Shown here one piece after another: positions 10,897-22,552 of a DNA stretch of 64,000 nt. The translations under genes were made by a program, and so were the position numbers. The stretch lies in assembly GCA_047495785.1 (NCBI GenBank), contig JBLDXI010000013.1, positions 3,162,001 to 3,226,000 on the forward strand, written 5' to 3'. The notes under the pieces were generated by a model that was given only the letters and a program-made list of their open reading frames with translations, searched no databases and was not told the origin of the DNA. Origin of the DNA: Lepidodermella squamata (lineage: Eukaryota; Gastrotricha). Positions within the stretch are counted from its first letter, which is position 1; each line of letters starts with the position of its first letter.

Positions 10897-13386
10897 ATGG
10901 CGAGTTTCTCAACGTTTAATCGGTTCACTTACCGTGTATTCTCGCTTTTAGCCTACGTTGCCTGTTCATCAGCAATTAAGCCCAATAAACTCGACATGCT
11001 CTACTTGATACCAATAACAGGCGACGATCCTAGGTCTGGAGTTGCTTGCAAGGCTGCTGCCCAAGTCGCGATAAATGAGGCGAATTCTCGTTACGACATC
11101 TTACCCGATTACCACATCGAAGCCTACTTCGAAGATGAAGGACCCGTTTCGCTATATTCAACAAAGGTTGCTGTCGAATTTCGTCGCAAGATCGACAAAA
11201 CCAAGTTGCAGTCACCGATTTTAGTTGGGCCTTACTTCACAGCAGGATGTGCAGGTTTGGCCAGAGCTGTCAGCCACATCGATATGGTCCAATTAGCCCT
11301 GGGTTGCTCAGCACCAAGTTTCACTCAAAACAGGCGGAAATTTCCGAATCTCTACCGGGTCAGAGCAACTGGGGAACTGTTAGGTTACGCCCAATTACAT
11401 TTCATGTCGCAAGTCGGTGGTTGGCGAAGATTCGGCATTGTGACTTACAGTGGGAATCCTTTCGACTATCAACTCGCAATTTTTCTGTACAACATTGCTC
11501 AGCAAGAAGGTTTTGAAGTCCCATTTTTCGACAGTGCTCCTGATGTGACAGAAGATCTAGTTGAAAGAGTGAAAAAATCTGATTCAAGAGTGATAGTACT
11601 CTCAACTGCAACTGCGACCTTCGCAATGAAATTTCTTTGCATCTCATATTCTATGGGAATGACTAAAGGTCGATACGTGTTCATAATTCATGGAACCTCT
11701 TACATCGAGCCTGGCAGCATGCCGCCTTACATTGGAACACCATCTTGTCGCAGAGAGATCATTCTTGAGCAATTCAAGTACGTCTTCTGGACAGCCTGGA
11801 CATCCTGGGCAACATCAGAAAATGCCCTGGAGAAATTGAAGTGTTCCCTGGGGTATTCAATGTCCGAATTTGAAATTCGCCTTTTAAATCTTACAAATGG
11901 CACAAGACCAGCTGACTACGACAAGAGAATGTATTGCCATGACGGAGCTCTTCAAGCTATTCTTGCCTTGAATGAGAGCGAGCGAAAACTCAATTCGCTG
12001 AATCTGTCTTTGAAAAATTATGTCGACAGCCCGACCAAGGTTATGCTTGTTGTAAATGAGACAATGGCCCAGATATCTTACACCGGATTTCGAATTGGCG
12101 AGTTTAAATACTCTGCTAGGGCTGAGTTCGATGCTGAAACTCAAGTTGCTTTCCAAGTCATTTCACCCTTGGCCGATATCAAACTACTGTATGAAGTTAC
12201 GATTTCGGACAAAGTTTCCTTGTTTAACTTGAGTAATTACAAGCCTAGAGTTATCTCACCGCCGGTTTGGTTAAATGAGAAAGGAGGCCCTCCTAAAGAT
12301 AGATCAACAACTATTCGGAGCCTAGCCTTTATCCCAAAGGGCTATTTCTGGACCATACTTTTCTTTGCAGTGATGATTTCTTTCACTCAAACAGCTGCAG
12401 TCGTTCTGTCGATTTTACAGATGGAAAGCGCTAGTATCAGAATAATTTTTGAGCGAATTACATTCACGATAGGATGCATCCTACTGAACACCACGTCCGT
12501 CGTAATTGCTCATGGTTTCGAGCGATCAAGTCCACCCTCGATTTGCGTGACAGGAAGGGTGTTGCTAGCTTTTGGATGTACCTTTGTCAACTCATACGCC
12601 TTAGCAAAGGCACTTTACTGCTTGAAATATCAGAGGCTCAACAAAGCATTATTTGCAAGAAAATCATCTGCTGTAGCGTATGCTCAACATGGAACCATGC
12701 TAAATGTAGAGCATATGAATCATACTAGATTACAACCAACAAAGTCAGGCCCAATCAGTCGCAGCTATTCTTCAAAATCACTCGACAGGCGGTCTTCAAT
12801 CGACGTGTTAGCTGTTAACCCTGTAACTTCGAAAAACTTGGAAAACATTGTTCCGCTCGTCACGACTATAATATTTCTACTCACAATCGTTTACATGGCT
12901 GTATGGACAGGTTTCGATGCACCTAAAATACTCATACTCACGCCGAGTCCTGAGTTGACATATAATGAAGAAACAGATGAGTTTTATTCTGTTCAAGTTG
13001 TTACATGTAGAACGAAAAACGATGCATCATGGATTACGGCTTGGGTGGCTCTTCATGCTGTCCTATTAGGAATTGGCTCATTGGCGTCTTATGAGCTTCG
13101 AACATATCAAAACATAACCGGATTATACGTCAAAGATCTCTCGCAAACGCGGGCACTGAGTGTGATCCTGTTAACCCTTTGGCTTGGCGGAATACTGATT
13201 GTTGCGGTGCTGACCTATCCTACAGATCAGCATATCGCGGTGTCTGTTATCGCTTTATTGATCTCAGTATCAAGCTCATCCACTGTATTCTTCAAATGCT
13301 GGGAATATTTGCAGAGTTACGGAAAGCCCAAGATAATCCATTCAGGATTCCAATCGACGAACAATTTGAATTTGCATGTCTTGTGA
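10897..13386 (+). CDS. GABA-B-like class C GPCR (copy 4), intronless
   Basis: Single exon of 829 codons from the ATG at 10897. Signal peptide residues about 8-28 (TYRVFSLLAYVACSSA). The ligand domain (YLIPITGDDPRSGVACKAAA; LVGPYFTAGCAGLARAVS) is closely related to copy 3. The linker GGPPKDRS near residue 462 leads into seven TM helices, with the conserved disulfide Cys pair (SICVTGRVL; VTCRTKNDASW). The cytosolic tail is short, so signalling contacts must come mainly from the intracellular loops. The gene ends 10 bp from the stop codon of the convergent M28 gene, so the two 3' UTRs must overlap. Confidence 0.93.
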   Translation: MASFSTFNRFTYRVFSLLAYVACSSAIKPNKLDMLYLIPITGDDPRSGVACKAAAQVAINEANSRYDILPDYHIEAYFEDEGPVSLYSTKVAVEFRRKIDKTKLQSPILVGPYFTAGCAGLARAVSHIDMVQLALGCSAPSFTQNRRKFPNLYRVRATGELLGYAQLHFMSQVGGWRRFGIVTYSGNPFDYQLAIFLYNIAQQEGFEVPFFDSAPDVTEDLVERVKKSDSRVIVLSTATATFAMKFLCISYSMGMTKGRYVFIIHGTSYIEPGSMPPYIGTPSCRREIILEQFKYVFWTAWTSWATSENALEKLKCSLGYSMSEFEIRLLNLTNGTRPADYDKRMYCHDGALQAILALNESERKLNSLNLSLKNYVDSPTKVMLVVNETMAQISYTGFRIGEFKYSARAEFDAETQVAFQVISPLADIKLLYEVTISDKVSLFNLSNYKPRVISPPVWLNEKGGPPKDRSTTIRSLAFIPKGYFWTILFFAVMISFTQTAAVVLSILQMESASIRIIFERITFTIGCILLNTTSVVIAHGFERSSPPSICVTGRVLLAFGCTFVNSYALAKALYCLKYQRLNKALFARKSSAVAYAQHGTMLNVEHMNHTRLQPTKSGPISRSYSSKSLDRRSSIDVLAVNPVTSKNLENIVPLVTTIIFLLTIVYMAVWTGFDAPKILILTPSPELTYNEETDEFYSVQVVTCRTKNDASWITAWVALHAVLLGIGSLASYELRTYQNITGLYVKDLSQTRALSVILLTLWLGGILIVAVLTYPTDQHIAVSVIALLISVSSSSTVFFKCWEYLQSYGKPKIIHSGFQSTNNLNLHVL

Positions 13387-13396
13387 ATTGTTTTTA

Positions 13397-14921
13397 TTAG
13401 CGAATAAGCATCAGTAATATGAATGCTAAAGTGGGAAGTGATTGATTATTTTCTATCTGACAAGCGGATGATGCAGGGGGTAGGTAACCTCTGGGTAGCA
13501 TTTCGTCAAGATCGGCTAAAACATAAGTAACCGTTGCCCATACAACGGAACTCCGATCCAACTGAACGCTGTCCAGAGCATTAATAGTATCGGCCTTGGT
13601 ATGGTGATACCAAAAATATTTGTCCATCTGCGAAAACAACTCAGCACCCGGGACATTGTTGAAAACGACAAATTGATAAGGATCTCCCGGGACGGTCCCA
13701 TCATTTGCCAATACATCTGCATCAATTGGTGATAGCAAATCCATTACCTGCTGCATAATTAGTTGAGAGGCGTTAGTGCCAGTGTAATGAAGCCCTAAGG
13801 GATTTAGAGTCCCTGAATCGCTTTCCATGACGATGCTCATTTTGTCCGACTCATTTTTATGTAACGCATAGTAAGCCAGACCTCCGAGCCCTCCGAATTC
13901 TTCTGCAGCCCAGAAAACAGCTCTCATTGTACGTTTTGGTCGTAGGCCGAGTTCTGTTATGGTAGTCAACGTTTGCCACGTGATCGCAACCCCACCTCCG
14001 TCATCCATTGCCCCTTCACCGAGACCGACTGAATCGAGGTGGCAGCCGAATACAACAAGTTGGTCTGGGTACTCGGACCCTTCAACTTCGGCTACAATTG
14101 TTGTGCTAGACCCAGTTCCATTGTAAGTTGTGTCGAGCTTCAAATTAATGATCAACTCTTTGCCAGCCAATTGTAGTCTGTAAAGGAATTCAGCATCTTC
14201 AACGGTGATGCTTGCCACGGGAATGTCCGGGACATCTGGCGAAGCAGCCGCCTTGAGACCTGCAAAGAAGAAAAGCATTATTCATATAATTGAAATATCA
14301 GCTTGAAATACCGATATGCAGAGTGTACAGGGATTGAGAAGTTACGCTTCGGACTAGGGCAGCGACGGCACCCCGTTGGGCTGCTCTAACTGAGCCATAA
14401 CCACGATACTTGCTTGCCTGGCTGTAGCTAATCCACGGCTGGTTGTACACAACAATTTTTCCCCTTATCGATTCATCCGGTAGAGCGTCCAGTTCATCAA
14501 AGGATAAAACAACAATTGCATGGGCAGTGATTCCACCCTCTGGTGTTGCTGTGCTATTGTCCAGCGCAGCAACAGCAATGTCTCGTATTCGTGGCGATAT
14601 CAATTGAGCGTGACCTTCGCCTCGCGTCCAAATCGGAATGTTGTGAACCTCTTCCGTCCATACTCTTGAAATGCCTCTCTGTTGTTTCAGCCTTGAAATG
14701 AGATAATCAGCAGCCTTTTCATAGGATTCACTAGAGGCAACTCTTGTGCCAAATTCATCTGTGAAGTTTGCCAATTTTCGATAGGTCTCGCCTTTACCAG
14801 GGCCATTCATCAAATAGTCCCTTATCTGATCAGAAACATCCTTGTATTCTTTCTGTATGTCGTGAGCTGCTTCAGCTGATGTTAAGAGGAATAATGCTAT
14901 AATTAAGATCCAACTCCACAT
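13397..14921 (-). CDS. M28 metallopeptidase, carboxypeptidase Q-like (copy A)
   Basis: Two exons, 14921-14312 and 14259-13397, with a 52-bp intron that joins LYTLHIG to LKAAA as the family alignment requires. Product about 490 aa. Start is the ATG at 14921, giving the signal peptide MWSWILIIALFLLTSAEA. The M28 zinc and catalytic set is present: His and Asp in GCHLDS...GAMDDGGG, the Glu pair in WAAEEFGG, Asp in VMESDSGT, and His in YFWYHHTKAD. The PA-like insert (GKIVVYNQPW) is typical of carboxypeptidase Q. The family hydrolyses unsubstituted dipeptides outside cells or in lysosomes. Unlike copies B and C, the C-terminus carries about 25 extra residues ending in a hydrophobic run (LPTLAFILLMLIR), possibly a GPI signal. 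Confidence 0.92.
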
Positions 14922-16188
14922 GATGAACACTAAAGAGGTTAAGAACAAAGTAAATTATGCGTAGTCAAGAGCAGGATATAAAACATAATGATAAGAGGCA
15001 AGTACCGAACGAAGGCAAGATAAAAACATCCACGTAAAGCTGCCTTCAATATATATTCAATATATTCGTTTTTGTTCCTGGAAAATAAAAAGTCTAAATC
15101 TGCAGCGAAGTGCGTAACTGTTTTTTCCAAAAAAAAGGAATTTGGGAAAAATACCTATTATTTATGTTTGCGTTTATATATTTTCACCACTTGAAACGGT
15201 GTGACCCACAACCATAGACAATGATGTAACAGATTAGACACTCACACTTTTTTGTTTTCGTTAATCCATAAATATGCAAACTAATTTGAATGAATTGATT
15301 TTAAAGGTGGAAAAAGATACACATCTCCAAAATTTTTGAAATGTTGATAAAAAGAATCTCCGTCTGTCAAGGATTCTAAAATCAAAGGCTCATCGCGCGA
15401 TTCGATGCCGTTGATTTTTAAATTGAAAATCAAAAATGTGCATTACAATTTAGTTGTTAAGTCCTTATTTTATTTTTTTCGCGTGGCCACATATTGTTTT
15501 TTTTATTTATTTCTCAAGACATTAAACATGCAAGACATGATTTAGTAAAAATATTCATTGAACTATCAAGCTAGATAGTAACATGTCTATCGTTCAGTCG
15601 ACAGCTTACTGTCGAATTCAAAGAACAATCTTTGAAACTTCGCCGTGAACCTTAACTCTCTCTTCAGAAGTGAACAACCTCGAAGGCTGCAAGAAAAGTA
15701 TTACCGCCGATTTTTCATTGCAATATTACAAGGGAATGGTAGCACCATTTTAGTATCTTCCTTTGTCGATAAATTGATCTTTAGCTAGCTTATTTGCGTT
15801 AAGAGGCTTCCATCTGGAGTTAAGTTATGCCAAGGTGCTCAATAAATAGATACCTATGAATGTTTGTTAAAAGGTTTTATTGTAGTGGGCTCATTCCAAC
15901 TTCGAGTCTACGCGAGGACGAATTCCTATATTCCTATATTCGTACTTTTCTTTTACTTTATCGTCCAACGGTAATACAATGCCGCGCATTACTTAGTAGC
16001 ACCAAGGCACTAAGCACTCTGCGCTATGGATGCAAAAGGTCAAGTTGAGTGCTTATTCGTCATTATTCGTCATTAAAACGCCAGCCAAACGACTTGCATT
16101 CACTTAGCCACTAATGAGCCCGACGAAGATCTTCGATCTCTGCTCAGCCAATCTCTACTCGAGTTCTGCTCTACCAAGAAACAGCTAA
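14922..16188. other. Gene-free stretch, 1.27 kb
   Basis: AT-rich sequence with only short unsupported open frames. It lies upstream of both the M28 gene (minus) and the mosaic protein gene (plus), so it is a shared 5' region. I see no RNA gene or transposon ends. Confidence 0.4.
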
Positions 16189-16437
16189 TTCAATATTAAA
16201 ATGTGCCCTCCAATATGGGAATATATGGAATAAGGAAATAACGGCCTGTCATTATTGTTTAAGACAAGACGGGACAAACCGACATCAGGGAGGACAGTGT
16301 CAACAACATCTACTTCAATATTAAAATGTGCCCTCTAATATGGAAATATTTGGAATAAGGAAATGACGACCTGTCATGTTTACTAAGGACGAGCCGGGAT
16401 AATCAGATGACAGGGAGGGCAATGTCATTTTTAAATC
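16189..16437. repeat. 125-bp tandem duplication upstream of mosaic gene
   Basis: Unit 1 begins at 16189 and unit 2 at 16314, each opening TTCAATATTAAAATGTGCCC followed by an ATATGG-AATAAGGAAAT core and a CAGGGAGG-CA-TGTCA end. The copies differ by scattered substitutions. The second copy runs up to the presumed start region of the downstream gene, so the duplication doubles its proximal promoter or 5' UTR. Confidence 0.85.
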
Positions 16438-16451
16438 ATCTTGAAGTGAGT

Positions 16452-19400
16452 ATGTTGCTCGAACAATTTTTGTTTGTGTTGCTGTTGATCTCCGCTACTG
16501 ATGGCGGATCGTTATTCAAAAGATTTTCAGATAAGGCCATATCTGTTAACCCAACTAGTGGGCTATCTGATTTGGTGAAATTCACCTTGCCGCTGACATT
16601 GAGTATTGATCAAGAAGGAAAATGCGTCTCGTTCTGCTCAGCCGAGCCTAGCTGTCAATCGGCTCATTTTAAAAAAAGTACAAAGACCTGCAATCTGTTC
16701 AAAGTGCCAGCTTTCAACTCGACGGTAGCTACACTGATTTCCGATACGGATTACACAGCTTTCTCCGTAGCTGGCCCTAAAGGTCCATGTGGTGGGAAGT
16801 GCCGGTTTGAAACTTTGAAAAGGATTGTCAACAAAGCGCCATGTTGGAAAAAATTCGAAACTGACAAGTCTCCGAATTGCCCTGTCGAGATTTTGGACTA
16901 CGACACTTCATACATCAGCGATTTGGCCTACTCTTCGAGCTCAGTTACAACTGATAACGTACTTGGTGTTCCTTCCGAACCGGCTGCATTTGCCCGAATC
17001 ACAGCAGGTCATCTACATCCTGGCTGCGTAGCTCGAAATTCCGCGGTCGGTTCTTGGTTCAGAATCGATTTGCAACGTTTCGCTTGGCTGACACGATTTC
17101 ATTACAAGTGTTTTGACGCCGCCTGTTTTCAGCAAATTAAGATGGATTATAGCCTTGACGACTTGTCTTATCGAGCCGTTTCATCTGGTAGAGGATTGCT
17201 AAGGGTAAAAACGGAATGTTTACACTGCACACTGCATGAAATATAATATCACATTTAGCTGCTGAACGGTACAACGGGGGGAACAAGTGTTTTCACCTTC
17301 TTTCAGCCAATACTTCTACGGTACTTCCGAATCACGTCTACTATTGAGACCGGATATCCGAATTACCTGAGGTGCGGCGCTTTTCGCTTCGATGGGTGTC
17401 CGGCTAGCTGTATGGACCCATTGGGACTTGAAAATGCCGAAATTGATGACATTCAACTTAGATCGTCAAGCGTTACAGCGGCTCCATTACATTCCCGCCT
17501 GAATTGGGAGATGGCCACGGCATTGAATTCGGCCTTTTTAACAATCGATCTAAGAAAACAAACCATAGTAACTGCAATACAAATCCAGGGCTGCAAGCGG
17601 TTAAATACCTGGGTTACTGCTTTTACGCTGCAATTCAAGAAGAGGCCTGCTGATAACTGGGAATACGCTGTTGACAGCCAAGGCCTTCGAATGTTCTCTG
17701 GAAACACGGATTCATCGTCTGTTAGGGTGATAATGCTTCCTATGTTCATTATTGGCCGCTTTTTCAACGTTTTTCCAATGGCCCCGCTAACCAACGCCTG
17801 TTTCCGCGTTGAACTCCTTGGCTGCAGAAGTAGGATTTTATAAATGATTTAACCTGAATTACATTTTCCGTGACAAAGGAGCTCCACAAGTACAACAGGA
17901 TGTCTTGTCGACATCTCCTATTGTAGCAGCTTCTGGTATGCCCCGAAACCTGTTGAATGCTAAGCTGGAGGCTGTGACCACTCCCCGAGAAATTCGCAAA
18001 CAAAGCATTCAAAACTGCACCCGCGTCGAAGCTGGGTTAAGTATTCGACCCTATGTTACATTCGATCTTGGCTCGATAAAGCAAATCACCCGTGTCGAAG
18101 TTGTTGCGCCCAGTTTACCACCGATAGTCACTCTTAATCCGGATGGACTGTGGCTTTTCGATATTGTTCATGGAACAGATGATCTATCCCACAACGGAAA
18201 CCACGCCATTATGAGTCCAGCAATTACTTACAAATCCGGCGTCGATGGGAGGCCACTTGGCGCAGTGCAGTGGCCCGGCGTCGACCGAGCAATTCTAGTT
18301 CCAACCAACGGGATAAAAATGCTTGATTTGAGTAATGGTTTTACATACGGAATGTGGGTCTACTACCCCAGTGCAACGACGGGAGATGTTTGGCTGATGC
18401 GAAGTCACTCGAAGACTGGGGAAACCAGACTTAACGTAAGAATTTTAAACAGCAGCCGAGCACTTGAAACCGACTACACCGTTGGCTTGACGTCCTGGAA
18501 ATGGCCTGATCAATTCGCCAACGAAAAAGTCATTGTCCCAGTAGATGCGTGGTTTTTCTTCGCGTTAACCGTAGACTGCAGGAGTGGTATAGGTCGGATT
18601 TTCATCAACGGTTCTGATAGAGGTATTGCATACATTGGCTGTTCGTCAGCCGATGCGATGAGACTTTCGCGGTATTTCGAAGTTCGAGGTGCTTGGAGTG
18701 GCAAAATTTCTTGCATGCAATTTTATCAACGCGCCCTAGATCATTCGGAAATCGAGCAAGCGATGTCTTGCCCTTGGCTAAGTTCGCTTTCCGCAACTTT
18801 CATTTCTATTTTCATAATTTACCTATCCTTTAGCGAAACCTGCGCTATTTATCTATCCCCTGGCGTGCTCTGTTGACGACGTACTGCGCATGGGTGCCAA
18901 TTTCTCTTTCGCTGGATCCCCAACATGTTCGACTTACAATTCTTATGTTTCAACGTAAGTAAACTTCATCAGAGATTTTCGCGCAGGATGTTACTCATTT
19001 TAGAGCATGGAACCTGGCCACTTCGACATCATTTTTATCCATTGCCATCGGATCTTCACCTGCACTTGATCTTCAATATTCTTTCTCTTTGCTTGTCCAC
19101 ATTCAACCAGCATTAGAAACAAATGGCACTCTATTCGGATGGGAGAGAAACAACTCGGCATACAACTTCATTTCATACAAGAACGGAAAATTCGGCGTCA
19201 GCTTGACTTGCCGTGGGGCAGCTACGGCCAATGTAGCAACTTTCGAAATAAGACCAGCGGGAAATTGGTTCCATCTTGCGCTAGTCTACGACCATGCAAC
19301 AGCGACGGCAAAGGTCTACCAGGAAGGCGTCGTAGCCGCGACTTTGGACATGCCATGCTCCGATGGCCTTGAAACGAATCAAAGTTCATTCCGAATCGGG

Positions 19401-22004
19401 TCGTGGACAACATTTAGCGTTGCTTGCCTCCAAATTTACAAGGCTGCTTTAACGAGAACAGAAATAAACTACTTGAGGAGATGCCCAATCACATCTATTT
19501 CTGATATGAGAGCAGTTTTCAGCGCACCACTTGATGGGAATTACAATCTTAGGTCGGTAATTGACGAGAGCACTCTCTTCGCGACTGCGAATGTTGCTGG
19601 TAGCGGCTTTCCTTGGCAAATGGGCACAGATGACATAGCAGCGAAATCAGTCGACCTAACAAACAATAACTTCTTGTATGTTAACGCATCTGCTTACTTG
19701 TTTGGTAAGGGCAGCAAAGCTACAACGGCGTATGCTGTTGGAGTATTTCACTACAATCGAGTCAATACATCTGGCGCTGTGACTCCCGTCATTCAGATGT
19801 ACGACTCATCCAATAGAATAGCATGCCAATTGCGATTGAATTTGTCGAGAACAGCATTGTATACCGCTCAGCTTGAATCTAGCAGTGGAGCCATCTCTTC
19901 CTATGATGACTCATACACCAACGCATGGAACTTTCAAAATAGGTGGGCTCATCACATGATCGCCTATGAAATGGACAGTACTCCCAGACAATTCAGGGCC
20001 TCCATCAATGGGTATAGATTTGTTAGGATACCCATCGGAAGTTCAAACCCGCTGCTGATCGATCGTTTGACCCTAGGCCAGGAAATGTTGGCAGGCTCAC
20101 AGGGCAACGCTGAGTTTGCATGTCTAACAATTTTCCAAGGCTATCTCGCGCAGTATCAGGCTGCTGAGCTTGCTAGAGCGTGTCCATCATCAACCATACG
20201 TAATTTAAATATAAACAGCAACTTCGATTCATATCGTTAACATTTCTCATGCAGTTGAGGGTCATGTTTGCGAGAATGACCTTTCTTACAACGTTCAACA
20301 GATCACGGTATCTTCTGCGTACACATCGGCCGCTAATGTAACCTTTGATCAAGGTGCAGGAGTAAACAAGCTTTGGCAGGGCGATGCGAATACCCCAGGC
20401 TCGATTGCTTGTTGCTGGCAGCCGGCCACAGTTGACAGTAATCAGTATTTTCAAATAGCATTTGATCGAGAAATGATCATAACATCAATGGCCACGCAAG
20501 GGGATTATTCAACTGGTAATTATATAACTACATTCCGCCTGAGCACTGGTAATGGGCTGAACAAGCTAGTCGAAATTAAGGACCCAGCAACTGGTGTTGC
20601 TATGGTCAGTTCCCACTATGCACTGATACATCAAAACTGAACTCCAATTATTTGCAGATCTTTAATGGAAATTCAGATTCCAGGGGTGTGGTATGGCATT
20701 ACTTGCGGCAATACGTCACCGCTCGAATCCTACGGCTGCGACCGGCAACTTATATAGGTGGAATTGGTCTTCGCTGGAGTGTAAGAGGCTGCTCATGTAT
20801 GTCCTTGAGATGCATAGCTTTCAGTTCACATCTAAGATGGTTCATCGTTTGTTCATCTGCAGATCTAGGCTGTAACGCAGAATTAATGGATGGAAGCACT
20901 GAGTTCAATTATTCGTCAACTATATTCTATCCCGCCGGTGATTATCAATACGCCTATCTTTTCGACTCCCTGGTAGATTGGCAGCCAGCTGCAAGTGATC
21001 CGCAACCTTGGTTGCAAGTCATATTCGAAGGGTTGAGAATAATCACATCTTCGCTCGTGCAATGCAGCAGAAACTCAACAGCCTGGATAACTAAATACCA
21101 CTTGACGAGCAGTCTCGACGGCAAGTTGAATTGGGTCGCTCACACCTGGCGAAATAACGGCTCTCGGATCCGCATTTTGGACGGACCAACTGCCTCGCGG
21201 AATCCTCAGCCAATGATCAACTACCTAAATCCTTCGATCACTGCGAAATCAGTTCGAATTTATATTGACGACTTTTTCACAGCGCCAACTGGCCGTTTCG
21301 GATTCAAAGGCTGCATCTACTCAGATTTCGCGACTGACAATCTTGCCTCCCTAGGGCTTGTGATCAATGTTGGTGACAGAGTACCGAACTCCGCAGTTGA
21401 GGCCCAATTTCAGCAATCCTGCAATCCAGCGATTCAGAAGCTGTATTACAACAGCCGAATTCCAGTCGCATGCGTAAACCAAGTCTCTGGGCGTTACTTC
21501 ACCGTTTCCAGCTTTGCGCCTGGTTCTTCCATTGATTTGTGCCAGATCAGTGCGTTCAACGACAATGCAACTGATTTCGCGGCTTACAAAACTGTCCGCA
21601 CAAACAACACCGGAATTTCTGCATCAACTTTAATCGCGTTGACTATGCCTGGATCGACTAGTGGAAGTGCGACAATAGCTCAAAATCATTGGCTGCAGAT
21701 TGATCTCGGATTTTCTGTTGCGATTTCTAGAATCACCTTATCGACACAGGCTGATGGAAACTGGGTGGATGAAAACGCACCAGGCGTCGTGAAACTTGTT
21801 TTTCGCGTTGGAGAATCAGTTGGCGATTTGGCAATGACGAACGACGATATTTGCGACATTTTGAGCGATAGTTCTCAGATGCCGAATGTCGTCCCGGGGC
21901 AAGCGTTCAACGCCGATTGCACGCCTCCTTTGAACGGGCGTTACGTCACCGTCGTAAACGAAGGCTACCAGGCGATTCGAGTTTCTCGAATAACAACCAT
22001 ATGA
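16452..22004 (+). CDS. Secreted PAN / F5-8C / LamG mosaic protein
   Basis: Eight exons: 16452-17204, 17259-17829, 17879-18781, 18834-18954, 19004-20199, 20255-20604, 20658-20796, 20863-22004; introns 49-66 bp. The product is about 1,700 aa. Signal peptide (MLLEQFLFVLLLISATDG), then a PAN/apple-like module (CVSFCSAEPSCQSAHF), two discoidin F5/8C domains (about 16.85-17.35 and 17.4-17.8 kb, e.g. ILLRYFRIT), a partial F5/8C, three LamG/concanavalin-like domains each ending in a Cys-Pro pair (18.15-20.2 kb), two more F5/8C and a final fucolectin-like module (PLNGRYVTV, 21.4-22.0 kb). Such domains bind glycans, lipids or other proteins outside the cell. No TM segment is seen. An upstream in-frame ATG exists at 16407, but the chosen ATG gives a clean signal peptide. 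Domain order is clear; exact boundaries are approximate. Confidence 0.85.
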
Positions 22005-22245
22005 CTCATGCCTGCATACCTGCTTACCTGATAAACAATTTGCCGCTTGGCATTGGGAATCAAACATTCGTTAGGACCGTAGTTGTCTTAGTTGATATTG
22101 AGTTGTTTGCTATGAAGCATATCTGGTGAATCACACTTTATCGGTCTCAGAGCATAAACACATTGTGATATCTCAAAAGATCGTTAGGTTCTACCGGCCT
22201 TCTTCTTATCGGAACTATGCATTACTCTTCTTTGGACCTTCGAAG

Positions 22246-22251
22246 AATAAA
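22246..22251 (+). terminator. Polyadenylation signal of mosaic gene
   Basis: AATAAA about 240 bp after the stop codon of the mosaic protein gene. The rest of the 22005-22552 gap shows no other gene. Confidence 0.5.
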
Positions 22252-22552
22252 ATGCAATTAGATCAGTTTTGACTGCACATTATTGTTTGGGGGCGAAACA
22301 TTGCCTCTTTAAGCATTATCTGGAGTCACAATGGTGTAACTATATTAGGCCAATATGCTCACCAAGGTTGGAAAACGTAATTCAGAAGCAGAATAAAATC
22401 GTGGCTCACAAACATGTTCATTTAGAGGCATACTTTGCCAAAACAACAATAGGCAAAACGTTAACTCAAGTTCGCTGCACTATTCGAGAAACACTCCATT
22501 GTGAACAAAACAATAAGCTACACACTCAGCAAGCAATTCAGTGGCTCAACCG

